A stretch of 37,484 bases of DNA, taken from Opitutales bacterium (GTDB lineage Bacteria; Verrucomicrobiota; Verrucomicrobiia; Opitutales; Oceanipulchritudinaceae). Both the position numbers and the translations under genes were made by a program. The notes beneath the pieces were generated by a model. That model saw only the letters and a list, made by a program, of their open reading frames with translations. It did no database searches and was not told the origin of the DNA. The stretch covers positions 1 to 37,484 of the forward strand of contig JAFIGE010000039.1 in assembly GCA_020831585.1 (NCBI GenBank), in the 5' to 3' direction. How positions within the stretch are numbered: the first letter of the stretch is position 1; each line of letters begins with the position of its first letter. Shown in pieces: positions 14,839 to 24,310 of the stretch.

Positions 14839-15264
14839 ATGAAACCCATTTACATCACAGCAGAAGACTTCCAAGTCCTTACCCAACTCGTCGAAACGCG
14901 GCTTCGCCAGAGCGGAGCCAGGGCCCCGCGATCCCTCGAAAAACTCCATGCCGAGTTAAAGCGGGCTGTCATCCTCGACAGCAGCGCGCTTCCTCCGGAG
15001 GTGGTTTCGCTGCACTCCTTCGTCCGTCTGCGGGACTTGGAAACGGGTGAGGTGGAATCGTGGACCCTCACCCATCCCGATCAGGCTGATGCGGCAAAAG
15101 CGCGACTTTCCATCCTCGCTCCTGTCGGCACCGGTATCCTCGGTTTTTCCGAGGGCGACGAGGTTGACTGGGAGACCCCGGGCGGAGTCCGCCGCCTCAA
15201 GATTGAGGAAGTCGAACACCGGAAGCCGATCCAATCCGACGTCCTCACCTCGATCCTCGGTTGA
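14839..15264 (+). CDS. rnk: Rnk-like/GreA-C-terminal-domain protein
   Basis: Predicted 141-aa soluble protein matching the Rnk (regulator of nucleoside diphosphate kinase) layout: a short helical N-terminal region (PIYITAEDFQVLTQLVETR) and a GreA/GreB-type FKBP-like C-terminal domain (SLHSFVRLRDLETGEVESWTLTHPDQAD, then LSILAPVGTGILGFSEGDEVDWETPGG). The length fits the family (about 136 aa). Rnk-type proteins bind RNA polymerase in E. coli; that role is assumed here. The start at ATG 14839 is chosen from the conserved N-terminus; the open frame extends further upstream without similarity. It is monocistronic. A GGCCC hairpin follows its stop (15294-15326). Confidence 0.85.
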   Translation: MKPIYITAEDFQVLTQLVETRLRQSGARAPRSLEKLHAELKRAVILDSSALPPEVVSLHSFVRLRDLETGEVESWTLTHPDQADAAKARLSILAPVGTGILGFSEGDEVDWETPGGVRRLKIEEVEHRKPIQSDVLTSILG

Positions 15265-15293
15265 AAAAACGCAGGCGTCGATAAACGACAACA

Positions 15294-15326
15294 AGGCCCC
15301 GGCGTGATCCAACCTTCACCGGGCCT
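15294..15326. terminator. Possible bidirectional hairpin between convergent genes
   Basis: AGGCCC (15294-15299) pairs with GGGCCT (15321-15326) between the stops of rnk and the amidotransferase gene. No T tract follows on either strand, so function as a terminator is doubtful. Confidence 0.25.
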
Positions 15327-15393
15327 GCCCAAGGAAGAGCACACCGCTCAATCTATCTTCGGATGCTTGGAAGCGGACACCCGCTCCCGCGCA

Positions 15394-16095
15394 TCACGGG
15401 GCCTGTTTTTTGCCCTGTAAGTGCTCAAGCACTTCATCCATTAACCTGTTGGCCGTCGCATAGCGGTCTCTGGGGGCGGAGAGGATTTGCCCCTGGGATT
15501 GGATGTATTGCCCGTCAACGAGTTCACCCCGGCAATTTTCGACCAGTGCCCGAGCCGATAAAGGTGTCGTTTCCAAGTGAAACTGCAAACCGATTACCTT
15601 GTGGCCTATCGCGAAAGCCTGATTGGCGCAGCCTTCGCTCTTTGCGATGCGGAGGGCACCGTTGGGCAGGTGGAAGGTTTCGCCGTGCCAATGAAACACG
15701 TGTACCTTTTCCGGGAAGCGGAATACCTTGGGGTCATCCGCATTCACTGCTTCGATGGGAAACCATCCAATCTCTTTCACCGGGTTTGGGAAGACCGCGC
15801 CCCCCATTGCCTTGGCGATGAGCTGTGCGCCCAAACAAATGCCAAGAACGGCCTTGTCCTCTTCAATCACACGGCGAATAAATGCCGTCTCTCTGACCAG
15901 CCAGGGCTGTGCCCTTTCATCGTTCACACTCATCGGTCCACCCATGACAACGAGCAGATCGATGTCTTTGACCTCCGGCAAAACGCCGGCATCGAAAAAC
16001 CGGGTATACGATATGTCGTAACCCCTGTTTTCGAGCCAAGGCTCAATGCTGCCCAGGCCCTCAAACGGGACGTGCTGAAGATAGTGTGCTCGCAT
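15394..16095 (-). CDS. Class I glutamine amidotransferase-like protein
   Basis: Predicted 233-aa class I glutamine amidotransferase domain protein (GuaA-N-like, stand-alone). The nucleophile elbow is LGICLGAQLIA with Cys87; the second part of the triad is in GLQFHLETT (H173, E175). VVMGGPMSVND near residue 50 is the typical oxyanion loop. Stand-alone members are often annotated as GMP synthase-like or gamma-glutamyl-transferring proteins; the acceptor is unknown. The frame is open to 16266, but ATG 16095 has an AAGGCGG-like site before it and starts exactly at the conserved beta strand, so I chose it. Confidence 0.85.
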   Translation of the reverse strand: MRAHYLQHVPFEGLGSIEPWLENRGYDISYTRFFDAGVLPEVKDIDLLVVMGGPMSVNDERAQPWLVRETAFIRRVIEEDKAVLGICLGAQLIAKAMGGAVFPNPVKEIGWFPIEAVNADDPKVFRFPEKVHVFHWHGETFHLPNGALRIAKSEGCANQAFAIGHKVIGLQFHLETTPLSARALVENCRGELVDGQYIQSQGQILSAPRDRYATANRLMDEVLEHLQGKKQAP

Positions 16096-16285
16096 TTCCA
16101 ATCCGCCTTTCAAAAAAATGCCCGTTCGGTGGGGCGCTGCATCCGCTTCTGCCGAAAGTTCGATCCGGTTCAACGCCGGACGCAGCGCCGCATTCGGGAA
16201 AGTTTTCCTTTCCGATGGATTTGTCCATCTCTCTTTGCGCAAGCCCACAGAACCGGGGCCGTCCAAAAACGCCGTAACTCACCCT

Positions 16286-16948
16286 TCAGATGACGAGGCC
16301 GCGGTGGACGGCTTCGCGGGTGAGGGTGGCGCGGTCATGCGCGTCGAGTTTGGCCATGAGGTTGCGCGCGTGGGTCTTCACCGTGAGGGGACTGAGGCCG
16401 AGGGCGGCGGCGATCTCTTTATGCGCCCGACCACGGGCAAGATGGGCGAGGATTTCTTCCTCGCGGGGAGTGAGGGCGTGCTCGGTCCGGAGGGTCCCGT
16501 CCAGTTTCATTTTTTCGAGAAGGCGGCGGGCGGCGGGATTGTAAGCGAGTTCGCCGCGCGCGACCGCACGGATCGCGGCGAGGAGGGTATCGAGAGGATC
16601 GCGTTTATGAAGAAAACCGTGCACGCCGGCCTGCAGAGCGCGGAGGAGGGAGGTTTCGTCGGTCCTCGAAGTGAGCATGAGGATGCGGATGCGCGGATGT
16701 TGGCGAAAAACTTCCCGCGCGAAGACAGCCCCGTCGCCGGATGGAAGAACGAGGTCGGCGAGGAGAATATCGACCGGGCGGTTGCCTGCGAGCAGCAGGC
16801 GGGCTTCCGGCAGATCGCCCGCCTCCCCCGCGATCACAAAGTCGGGCTGCACGCGGAGCGCTTCGACGAGGAGTGTGCGCACAATCGTTTCGTCTTCCAG
16901 CAAGAGGATGCGGGCGGGCGAGGGGCGGGCTTCAGGGGCGGATTTCAT
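16286..16948 (-). CDS. NarL/FixJ-type response regulator
   Basis: Predicted 220-aa regulator. The receiver domain (about 13-130) shows the acidic pocket LLEDE (16-20), phospho-acceptor Asp65 in LLADLVLPSGDG, and the conserved Lys115 in FLHKRD. The C-terminal LuxR-type HTH (158-218) reads LTPREEEILAHLARGRAHKEIA, then LSPLTVKTHARNLMAKL. It overlaps the histidine kinase gene by 17 bases and is its evident partner, probably receiving phosphate through the kinase's Hpt domain. Target genes are unknown; it may control neighbouring functions or itself. Confidence 0.92.
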   Translation of the reverse strand: MKSAPEARPSPARILLLEDETIVRTLLVEALRVQPDFVIAGEAGDLPEARLLLAGNRPVDILLADLVLPSGDGAVFAREVFRQHPRIRILMLTSRTDETSLLRALQAGVHGFLHKRDPLDTLLAAIRAVARGELAYNPAARRLLEKMKLDGTLRTEHALTPREEEILAHLARGRAHKEIAAALGLSPLTVKTHARNLMAKLDAHDRATLTREAVHRGLVI

Positions 16949-19900
16949 GGCTCAGTCCCTGGGCATGGGCTTCGGCGCGGGTTTTGCCGTAGAGATGACG
17001 AAGGTTCTCCAACTCCCGCAGAAACGCGTCCGGCCGGTCGGGGCACCGGGCATCTTCTTCAAGGCGGCTGGCAGCTTCTTCGAGCGCACGGAGGCCATAG
17101 TGTGCGGCGATTCCGGAGACGCGGTGGAGCCTGCGGACGAGTGCCCTGGGCTCATCGGTGGCGAGGCTGGCTTGGAGACCGTTGAGAAGTCTGTCCAAAT
17201 CGGTGAGCGCGGTCGAGAGCAGTTCGCGCAAACGGGTTTCGGGAAGGACCGCACGGAGGCGTTGCCAGTGCTCTGTATCGACAAAGGAAATACGGTCCGC
17301 CGCCTCCACCGGAGCGATCGGAAATGGGATGGTTTCAACGGCTTCCCCGGTCCATCCGGTGGCGGTGGTCCGAAGCATTTCCATGAGATGCTCCGGGAGA
17401 AGGGGTTTGGGGAGAAATCCGTCGAAGGCGGCGCGGTGCCGCCCGGTGAGCTCGCGGGTGGCCGAGGCGGCGACGATTCGCAGGCGCTGAAAGCGTGGCT
17501 CCGCGCGCAGGGCGGCGGTGAGTTGCTCGCCATCCATTTCCGGCATGTGCAGATCTGTGATAACGAGATCGCACATTTCTTTGCGAAGGTATGCGAGGGC
17601 CTCCTGTCCGTTGGCTGCGCAGGCGGGGGCGTAGCCGAGTTGTTCAAGGAAAGCCTCGATCATGGCACGGCTTGCCGGATCGTCCTCCACGAGAAGAATC
17701 CGCAGAGGATGGCTCCGGGCGAAGTCGGCATGGATCGGTAGATCTGTTCCCGCATGGACGCGTTCGCGCCCAAGGAGGGCGGCGAGGAGGTCACCGGGAA
17801 GGGCGGGCAAGGGAAGCACGCGACCCGCTTCTGGTTGCGCTGCGGCCCCTTCGGCAAAGGCCCGGCGGTCGAGAAGTAGGGCCGGGTGGCACAGGCCCCC
17901 GCCATCGCCCAGAACGAACACACCGTTCTTCCGGGCTTCTTCGATACGGGCCCCCGCTTCCGTGAGGATGCGGTGGGTCCACGCGCGCAGGGCCGCATCG
18001 CCGAAGGCGAGATAGACGGGTGGAAGGCCTGCGGGAAGGACGGGGGCGTCATCGGCGTGTTTCCCGCAGACGAGGGGAAGGCGCAGGGTGAAGGTCGTCC
18101 CCACCCCAACCGTGCTCTCAACCGAGATTCCACCGCCCATGAGGCGGGCAAGTTGATCGCAAATCGTCAGCCCGAGACCGGTGCCGCCGTAGAGGGCCTC
18201 CGTGCGGGCGTCGCCCTGTTCAAAGGCCTCAAAAATGCGTTGGCACTGCTCCGGGGTCATGCCGGGGCCCGTATCGCGCACGCGAAACTCCCACAGGTCC
18301 GCCGACGGCTGGTTGACTTCGAGGAAAACATGGCCCGATGCAGTGAAGCGCACGGCGTTGCCCAGCAGGTTGATAAGGATCTGGCGCAGACGAAAGCCAT
18401 CTCCCGCCGGACGTGCGGGCAGACCGGGGGCCAGCCACGGCAAGAGCAGGAGGCCTTTGTTCGCGGCGGCCGGGGCGACACTGAGCAGGGCGGCGCGGAT
18501 TTCCTGATCCAGACGGAACGGGGCCTTCGCTACCCGCACCCTGCCCGCTTCGATTTTGGCGAGATCGAGCTGGTGACTAACGAGGGTGACGAGAGATTCG
18601 GAGGCAGTGCGGATGAGATCAAGGCAGGCTTTGCGGCGGGCTTCCGGGAGGTCTTCGCCAAGGAGACGGGCGCAGCCGTGGATGGCGTTGACGGGCGTCC
18701 GCAGTTCATGGCTCATGACGGAGAGAAAGCGTCCCTTGGCCTCGGAGGCGCGGCGGGCGGCCCCGGCCTGTTGGGCGGCTTCGTCGCGGCTGGCCGCGAG
18801 GGCGGTGTTGATGATCTCGAGTTCGCGGGTGTGGGTGCGCTCACGTTCGGCCGCCTCGCGCAGGCGATCCACCTCCATGGAGACCTGTTGCTTGCGGAGG
18901 GCTTCCTCCGATTGCTGGCGATGGAGATCGCGCTCGGCGGCGAGCGTTTGGCGCAAAAGATCCGCCGCCAGAGGGTGATCGCCCCGCGCTTGCGCCCATT
19001 CCGCGCGGGCTTCCAGGATCTGCACGATTTCGGGGCGAAGCGCCAGACGCTCGGCGACGGGAAAAACCCGCGCCATCGCCCCATCAGCTGCCTCCGCCGA
19101 ACCGCAGCGGTAGAGCAGCCGCGCGTATTCCATGACAGCCCCGACGTAAAGGCGTTCATCTTCGCCCGGTCCCGCCGCCAGGGCGGTCTCCAGGTCGGCA
19201 AGAAGCGCCCGCGCCCGCGCCTCCTTCCCGTTGTCGAAGCAGATGCGGGCCAAGGCCCCGGTGGCAAGGAAACGCTCGGCGGCGATTCCGGCCCGAAGGA
19301 AGACAGCAATGCTGCGTTCCAGAACGGCTTCGGCCTCCGCTGTTTGGCCCAATTCGAGATGAATCTCGTGCGTGTTGTAGAGGGCCGTCCCGAGGCCGCG
19401 GGCGTCCCCCACTTTTTCCGAGAGCGTCTCCGACTCCTTGAGATAGGCCAGCGCAGCGGCGGAGTCGCCAAGCAAACGCAGAAGCGCGGCAAGATTGGCG
19501 AGGAGAACGAGGACCGCCCCCTCGTGATCAATCCCCCGGAAAATCCGCAGGCCCTGCCGGTAGTGTTCGACGGCCTTCTCGTAGGCTCCGGTGGCTTGAA
19601 GGAGGTTTCCAAGGTTGTTGTGGCAGGCTCCCTCCTCGAAGAGAAGATTGTGAGCACGGGCAGTTTCCAGCGCTTCGAGGTAAAGAGCGAAGGCACCTGC
19701 GGAATCGCCCAGCTCTCCCTTCGAGGAGCCAAGAGAGCGAAGCACGCGGGCACAATCGGCCGCGCTGGCCTCGTCGGCGGCGGGGGGCAAATGGGGCCGG
19801 ACGCTCTCCAACAGCTCCACCGCCCGCTTGTTGCGCGAGAGGCGACTGGCCGCGAGGCCCGCGATCAGGGCCACCGCGCGCCCTTCAGGGGAATTGAGCG

Positions 19901-20039
19901 CCGGGGCGTTTCCGGCCAGCCACGCCTCCGTGTCCGTCCATACCTCCTGCGTATGCACCATCAGCCGATCGCGCCAACACACCAGCCGATCCGCGAGTTC
20001 GGCGGCGGCGGGATCGGCGGATGGTGGGGTGGACGGCAT
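16932..20039 (-). CDS. Cytosolic TPR hybrid histidine kinase (HisKA-HATPase-REC-Hpt)
   Basis: Predicted 1035-aa protein with no membrane segment. In order: TPR-like repeats (about 90-370, for example GACHNNLGNLLQATGAYEKA), a coiled coil (375-435), HisKA with SHELRTP (His444), HATPase with N box LLGNAVRF (558-565), G1 DTGPGM and G2 GGTGLGLTI, a receiver domain (LLVEDD at 782-787, acceptor Asp829 in ITDLHMPEMDG, Lys878), and an Hpt domain with His972 in RRLHRVSG. This predicts a full internal His-Asp-His relay passing to the adjacent regulator. The TPR sensor implies a protein or peptide ligand in the cytosol. ATG 20039 is chosen; an in-frame GTG at 20060 would add seven residues. Confidence 0.9.
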   Translation of the reverse strand: MPSTPPSADPAAAELADRLVCWRDRLMVHTQEVWTDTEAWLAGNAPALNSPEGRAVALIAGLAASRLSRNKRAVELLESVRPHLPPAADEASAADCARVLRSLGSSKGELGDSAGAFALYLEALETARAHNLLFEEGACHNNLGNLLQATGAYEKAVEHYRQGLRIFRGIDHEGAVLVLLANLAALLRLLGDSAAALAYLKESETLSEKVGDARGLGTALYNTHEIHLELGQTAEAEAVLERSIAVFLRAGIAAERFLATGALARICFDNGKEARARALLADLETALAAGPGEDERLYVGAVMEYARLLYRCGSAEAADGAMARVFPVAERLALRPEIVQILEARAEWAQARGDHPLAADLLRQTLAAERDLHRQQSEEALRKQQVSMEVDRLREAAERERTHTRELEIINTALAASRDEAAQQAGAARRASEAKGRFLSVMSHELRTPVNAIHGCARLLGEDLPEARRKACLDLIRTASESLVTLVSHQLDLAKIEAGRVRVAKAPFRLDQEIRAALLSVAPAAANKGLLLLPWLAPGLPARPAGDGFRLRQILINLLGNAVRFTASGHVFLEVNQPSADLWEFRVRDTGPGMTPEQCQRIFEAFEQGDARTEALYGGTGLGLTICDQLARLMGGGISVESTVGVGTTFTLRLPLVCGKHADDAPVLPAGLPPVYLAFGDAALRAWTHRILTEAGARIEEARKNGVFVLGDGGGLCHPALLLDRRAFAEGAAAQPEAGRVLPLPALPGDLLAALLGRERVHAGTDLPIHADFARSHPLRILLVEDDPASRAMIEAFLEQLGYAPACAANGQEALAYLRKEMCDLVITDLHMPEMDGEQLTAALRAEPRFQRLRIVAASATRELTGRHRAAFDGFLPKPLLPEHLMEMLRTTATGWTGEAVETIPFPIAPVEAADRISFVDTEHWQRLRAVLPETRLRELLSTALTDLDRLLNGLQASLATDEPRALVRRLHRVSGIAAHYGLRALEEAASRLEEDARCPDRPDAFLRELENLRHLYGKTRAEAHAQGLSHEIRP

Positions 20040-20202
20040 GGAGTAAACCAGTATCTCCACTCTTCAAAATGGGATCTCGTTGTCAACACGCCCAAAAACC
20101 ATTAGCGGGATAGCCAACCGGGGAGGGAGGGACACAAAACCATTGCGACGGTTCAAGGTTGAACGCCCATCGCAGTGGCGGCACCTCGATCTGCCCCGGT
20201 AA

Positions 20203-20220
20203 ATGTCTCAGGTGAGACAT
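20203..20220. repeat. Perfect 8-2-8 palindrome
   Basis: ATGTCTCA-GG-TGAGACAT, placed directly beside the stop codon of the truncated radical-SAM gene. It may be a transcription signal, a regulator site, or an insertion-sequence end remnant. I favour a scar because both neighbouring reading frames are truncated. Confidence 0.4.
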
Positions 20221-20817
20221 CTATTGGGGAGGGGGTGGCGGGAGAAGGACGGTGACGGGCTTGCGGCGGTTTTGGAGGGCGTCGATGTAAGCTTCGTAGT
20301 TGCGTTCGGCGGCGAGGGTGTAGGGGCCGAGGCGGCCGCCGGCGGCGGAACCGAAGGGGAGGATGTCGGCGTTGCGGCGGGCGCACCGGTTGTAGAGGGA
20401 GCGCTCGCGCGGGCTGCGCCGCCAGTGCCGGGGGGCGAAGGGCTCGAAGTCGAAGCGTTGGAGGGCGGCTTCGCCCTCGGCGAGAAGGACGGCTTGGGCG
20501 CTTTCGTCGGGAAAGGGCGGGAGCCGCCCGTTGGCAACGGCTTGTTCGAGGGGGGCTTCCGGAAAGCGGCGGAGGGCGTAAAGATCAAGGCCGTGCACGG
20601 GCGTTTCTTCGGCGAGGAAGCGGATGTCGTGGGCGACGCTGCCGGGCTCCTGGCCGGGGAGGCCGTAGATCAGGTCGACAATGACGACGGCCCCGTTTTC
20701 GCCGAGGTTGTGGAGGACGCGGGCGCTCCGCTGGTGCCGTGGAGGGACGCCTTTGCTGGTTCGGAAGCGCCGCCGGCCCCGGTTGCCCTGGTCAAACCAG
20801 CGCCCCGTCTTCGTCAC
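20221..20817 (-). pseudogene. C-terminal fragment of a HutW/HemN-like radical-SAM gene
   Basis: About 198 codons match the C-terminal half of HutW/HemN-type coproporphyrinogen oxidase-like enzymes: VVIVDLIYGLPGQ, GLDLYALRRFPEAPLEQAV, HWRRSPRERSLYN, and LPFGSAAGGRLGPY. The N-terminal half with the CxxxCxxC iron-sulfur motif is missing: upstream of about 20820 the frame continues without family similarity and soon meets a stop. A Pro-rich tail ends the frame. Read as a decayed gene of a haem-related radical-SAM protein. Confidence 0.7.
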
Positions 20818-20954
20818 CGTGACCTTCCGGCTCGAAGACCGGTGAAGCGATCACCTCAAGCCAGTTGGAGGGAGCGGCGACGACGCGGGAGGTGGCGAAG
20901 GAGCATGTGAACTCACCGCCACGGAATCCCTCCTGCGCTCCTTCGATGGGATGA

Positions 20955-21191
20955 ACCACCGGCCAGGAGGCTCTCCTCGGCCATGCCCTGCGCCGCCCCG
21001 GCGCGCGCTACACGGTGGAAGAACACCGGCGCAGTCACCGCGTGGCCTATGACACCGCCCGAAAGGATCTCCTGCGCCTGCACGAACTGGGCCTGCTGGA
21101 GATGCGTAAGTCCGGCAAAGCCTTTGTCTTCCGCGCGCCGCGCAATTTGGAGGAACGGCTGCGTTCGCTTGATCCTGTCGCGAATGCCTGA
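20955..21191 (+). pseudogene. C-terminal fragment of a Fic-family gene
   Basis: A frame bounded upstream by a stop at 20952 encodes about 78 residues matching the winged-helix tail of Fic proteins: [41 protein letters not shown] and [10 protein letters not shown]. The catalytic HPFxxGNGR-type domain is absent. It has no start codon in a sensible position. It lies convergent to and almost abutting the radical-SAM fragment, so the two ends were probably joined by a deletion or rearrangement. Confidence 0.6.
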
Positions 21192-21455
21192 GAGAACCCG
21201 CCTGCCCAGCCTTCGCAACGTTCGACACTGGAACAGCCTCTCCGCCAACGAAGGTGAGCGCGGTCGCGTTTACCTCGGAGGAGTTGCTCGCCACCCTCCA
21301 CTACGAGACCTCCTACGATCAGTATCAGGATACCGGAGAATGCGACCACGGCAAAGAATGAGGATCGCGAAAGGACCGATGCCAAAAGATCCGCCGGTCC
21401 GGCACTTTAAGCGGGGAGGCGTTCCGGCTCAGGCCCTCGCTCGGTCGGCGTCGGC
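21192..21455. other. Gene-free interval after the Fic fragment
   Basis: About 260 bases with only chance frames. One frame (ending at about 21362) gives an unmatched acidic tail. Nothing supportable was found. Confidence 0.35.
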
Positions 21456-24236
21456 TCAAGGCATGGAGAAACCCGTCGGCGCGAACTGAACTCTGAAAAA
21501 CCGGAAGGAATTTCCGGGGGCGACTTCCAAGCGCTCAAGAAGGAAGGGGCCATCCAAGTCATCAAAGGTTTCATCCACCCGTCGGATGAGGGCATCGGGC
21601 GGGAGGGTCGTCCAATGGATAAGATCGCTACTGCCCTCAATGACGGGGAGGTAATCCGGGGCCATCCGGTTCCAGGGTATTTCGAGCAAAATGCCCGTGC
21701 CCGCGCCGGAAGCGCTCTCGCCCTCACGGAAGATCCGGAATCCGCTGCGGGTGGCGTCCTCACCGAGAAGATATCGGGCGATGTTGGGTAGACCCTGGCC
21801 GGGGACGATTACGGCGGGACCGCTGATTTCCGGATCGAGGGCAGCGGACGTGTCGAACGTGCGGGCAACCCAGGCGGTATAAGTATCCAGTCCCGGGGGC
21901 AAGTCGACCGCTTCCCTCCTCACGAAGATGCGGTTCGCTGCCGCGTTCAAGCCCGTGCTCGCCGTGATCTCCGCGAGGTAGCCGCCATGGGTGGGCTCCG
22001 GCAGGGCCAACGAAAAGACCAATTGGCTCTCGCCTTCGGCAAGGAGCCGCTCCTCCCCGAATCCAAACACTTCGAAGGGTGCATACTCCACGCGGATGGG
22101 TTCACCCCCGGACGGGGCCGGGCGGTCAAAGACGAGGGTCACATCCACCACGCCCGGGCCGATGACAGCGGGTGCGGAAACGACGACCTCCTGCAGAATG
22201 GGTCGCGTGCTCGGCCCGAGGTCCACGATCGCGCTCCGCCCGATTCCCTCAAGGGCTGCTGTGAGGACGGCGCGGGCTTCGCGCGGGGTGCGCCGTGTCT
22301 CCACGGGAAAGGCGGCAAATTGTTGATTCCAGGGTATCATCACCGTGGAGGGAAACCCAAGTAAGCGGCTGAAGCTGGATAAGTGGATCGTTGTTTCCGA
22401 GGTCGCGAGCATGTTCAACTCCACCACGCCCACGGCCGTCTCTCCGGATGTGAGAACGCGCGGCTCCACGCGCAGAGCAGTGAGGACGGCACGCGGAGAG
22501 TCCCCTTCCGGAAAGACGCCCAGGTGTCGCGTGAGGGACTCGCTGCCCACCGATACCCTTATGGGCGCAACCTCTACGACGGAGACGGTCTGGCTCTGCA
22601 CGCTGAAAGTGGCCCCGGTCTCTCCCTGCGGAATAATGAGGGTGGCTGGCGCGGTGGCCGGGCCTTCGACCGCGATGGCCACCGCCTGCCCACCCAAGGG
22701 TGCGGGCGCGGAGATAAACACAGTTGCTGTGGAGATCTCTCCCCCAACAAGGCTGGCAGGGTTGAGGATGAGGTCAGCGAGGACCGGCACGTCCGGATCG
22801 GGCAGGATCGTGAGGCTCGCGCTCTGGCTCGCGCCCGAGTAGCCGTCCATGGCGTGGACGGTATGAACGGTGGACGCGCTCACAGCCCCCGTTGGAAAAA
22901 CAAAGATGCCCTGCGTTTGCCCCTTGTGCACCACTACGAAATCAGGCAACGCGGACAACTCGGGCGGATAGCCGTCGGCCATGAGGGAGATGAAGAGCAG
23001 GTCTCCGGCCGGTTGATCCAGCGTCACGAGGCCCGTTACGAAGCGACCGCCGACCACGGCGTGGGGCAGGAACTCCAATGCCTGGAGGGCGGGGACGCTT
23101 TCGCGCTCCACCGTGAGGAGCGCCGTCGCCCGACAGCCCGGATATGCGGTGCCCACTGCCTGAATCACCGTGGTGATGGCACGCCCTCCCCCGGGGATGC
23201 CGGCCGCGCTGACCTGCACCGGTTGCCTGACCTGCGTTTGTCCTTCGGGAATGACCACCACAGCGGGATCGAGCACCATTCCCGACACCACGGAAGACAG
23301 GGTAAAGGTTTGGCCGCCCGGCGGGGCGGGCTCCGGTATATTCAGAATGACCTGAAGCGTGCCCCCGTCGCCCACGAAGGCCGGCTGAAGTTGCACCCAT
23401 GGGCAGGCCGGGGCGGTTGTGGCCGGTGTGATCTCGTCAATCGCGTCGATCGTGAGAAGGAGCCCGTGCCCCGGACTCACGGTGTCACTGGGTGTGGTAA
23501 TGAGGATACCCGCCGAACCGAGATCATCGGAGGTGGTGTGGGTGGGATCATGGAGAAAGAGCCGCAGGAGGCTCTCTGTCTGGTTGGCCCCGGTGCCATC
23601 GGAAGTGGTCGGCAGGGAATTCACCAGGGGTTGCTCAAAGGGCGGAACCGCCGCCATCTGCACCTTGTTTATAAACGGATGCCGCTGCTCGTGATGGAAA
23701 AAAATCCGGATATCCCGGAACCCTGCGGGTTGATAAAGGAACATCGCTCCGGCGGCGAGGTCGTTGAGCATTCCGGGATACCCCGCGTCCCAGAGCACGG
23801 TGTTGTTGCGAAAGCTGCCCGGTCCGTTGCCGAGGGGATCGGGTATGTGGCTGGTCACGGTGAAATCGATGGCGGAGTAGTCACCGGTCCGCTGGCCGAC
23901 GAGGAGAATCGGCTCAAACCGGTCCACCACGCGCACATCCCCGTCAAAGGCCGTCATCCGCATACGCCGCTCCCGTGTGCTGTTGCCCACGAAGAGGCGC
24001 ACATCGATTCGCCGGATGGCACCGGGGAAGATGCCGGTATCGCGCCGCACGTCCCACGCATCAATCACTGAGTCATCGAAATGGAGGATGGTTTCATGGC
24101 GGTCACCCACCTGCCAATAGGGGTAGGAACTGTCCGCGACTTCGCCGGTGAAGCGAAGCGTTCTCATGGAGCCGGAAAGCGTGCCTTGGAGGAGAACCAG
24201 GCAAGCGAGGATGCGAAGGAGGACGGGAAGGTTCAT
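21456..24236 (-). CDS. Large secreted repeat protein, verrucomicrobial type
   Basis: Predicted 926-aa exported protein. The first 24 residues form a signal peptide (NLPVLLRILACLVLLQGTLS). Residues about 25-260 are a jellyroll/PEP-like N-terminal domain (for example FTGEVADSSYPYWQVGD). The middle holds several degenerate beta-sandwich repeats of about 90-100 residues, each with a 'VGG...V.L..PAP.GG..V.L' opening and an 'IPQGET...F.V' close (for example LVGGEISTATVFISAPAPLGGQ and LIIPQGETGATFSV). The end carries a module common in Verrucomicrobiota: GLPNIARYLLGED, then VIEGSSDLIHWTTL and FFRVQF. It is probably a surface or matrix protein; the ligand is unknown. ATG 24236 is chosen because it opens the signal peptide. 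Confidence 0.75.
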   Translation of the reverse strand: MNLPVLLRILACLVLLQGTLSGSMRTLRFTGEVADSSYPYWQVGDRHETILHFDDSVIDAWDVRRDTGIFPGAIRRIDVRLFVGNSTRERRMRMTAFDGDVRVVDRFEPILLVGQRTGDYSAIDFTVTSHIPDPLGNGPGSFRNNTVLWDAGYPGMLNDLAAGAMFLYQPAGFRDIRIFFHHEQRHPFINKVQMAAVPPFEQPLVNSLPTTSDGTGANQTESLLRLFLHDPTHTTSDDLGSAGILITTPSDTVSPGHGLLLTIDAIDEITPATTAPACPWVQLQPAFVGDGGTLQVILNIPEPAPPGGQTFTLSSVVSGMVLDPAVVVIPEGQTQVRQPVQVSAAGIPGGGRAITTVIQAVGTAYPGCRATALLTVERESVPALQALEFLPHAVVGGRFVTGLVTLDQPAGDLLFISLMADGYPPELSALPDFVVVHKGQTQGIFVFPTGAVSASTVHTVHAMDGYSGASQSASLTILPDPDVPVLADLILNPASLVGGEISTATVFISAPAPLGGQAVAIAVEGPATAPATLIIPQGETGATFSVQSQTVSVVEVAPIRVSVGSESLTRHLGVFPEGDSPRAVLTALRVEPRVLTSGETAVGVVELNMLATSETTIHLSSFSRLLGFPSTVMIPWNQQFAAFPVETRRTPREARAVLTAALEGIGRSAIVDLGPSTRPILQEVVVSAPAVIGPGVVDVTLVFDRPAPSGGEPIRVEYAPFEVFGFGEERLLAEGESQLVFSLALPEPTHGGYLAEITASTGLNAAANRIFVRREAVDLPPGLDTYTAWVARTFDTSAALDPEISGPAVIVPGQGLPNIARYLLGEDATRSGFRIFREGESASGAGTGILLEIPWNRMAPDYLPVIEGSSDLIHWTTLPPDALIRRVDETFDDLDGPFLLERLEVAPGNSFRFFRVQFAPTGFSMP

Positions 24237-24310
24237 GGAGGGGGATGATAGCGGTTGTGGCCATGAGATATCCATACTCCCGCGGGAGTAGAGGGACGGG
24301 ATAGCGGCGC

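Noticed and set aside
17886-20105. 739-codon open frame on the + strand
   Set aside because: Antisense to the hybrid histidine kinase; no motif, composition typical of a shadow frame.
21047-21385. Hydrophobic reverse-strand frame (possible small membrane protein)
   Set aside because: Mostly antisense to the Fic fragment, with no start signal and a low-complexity Arg/Ser-rich tail.
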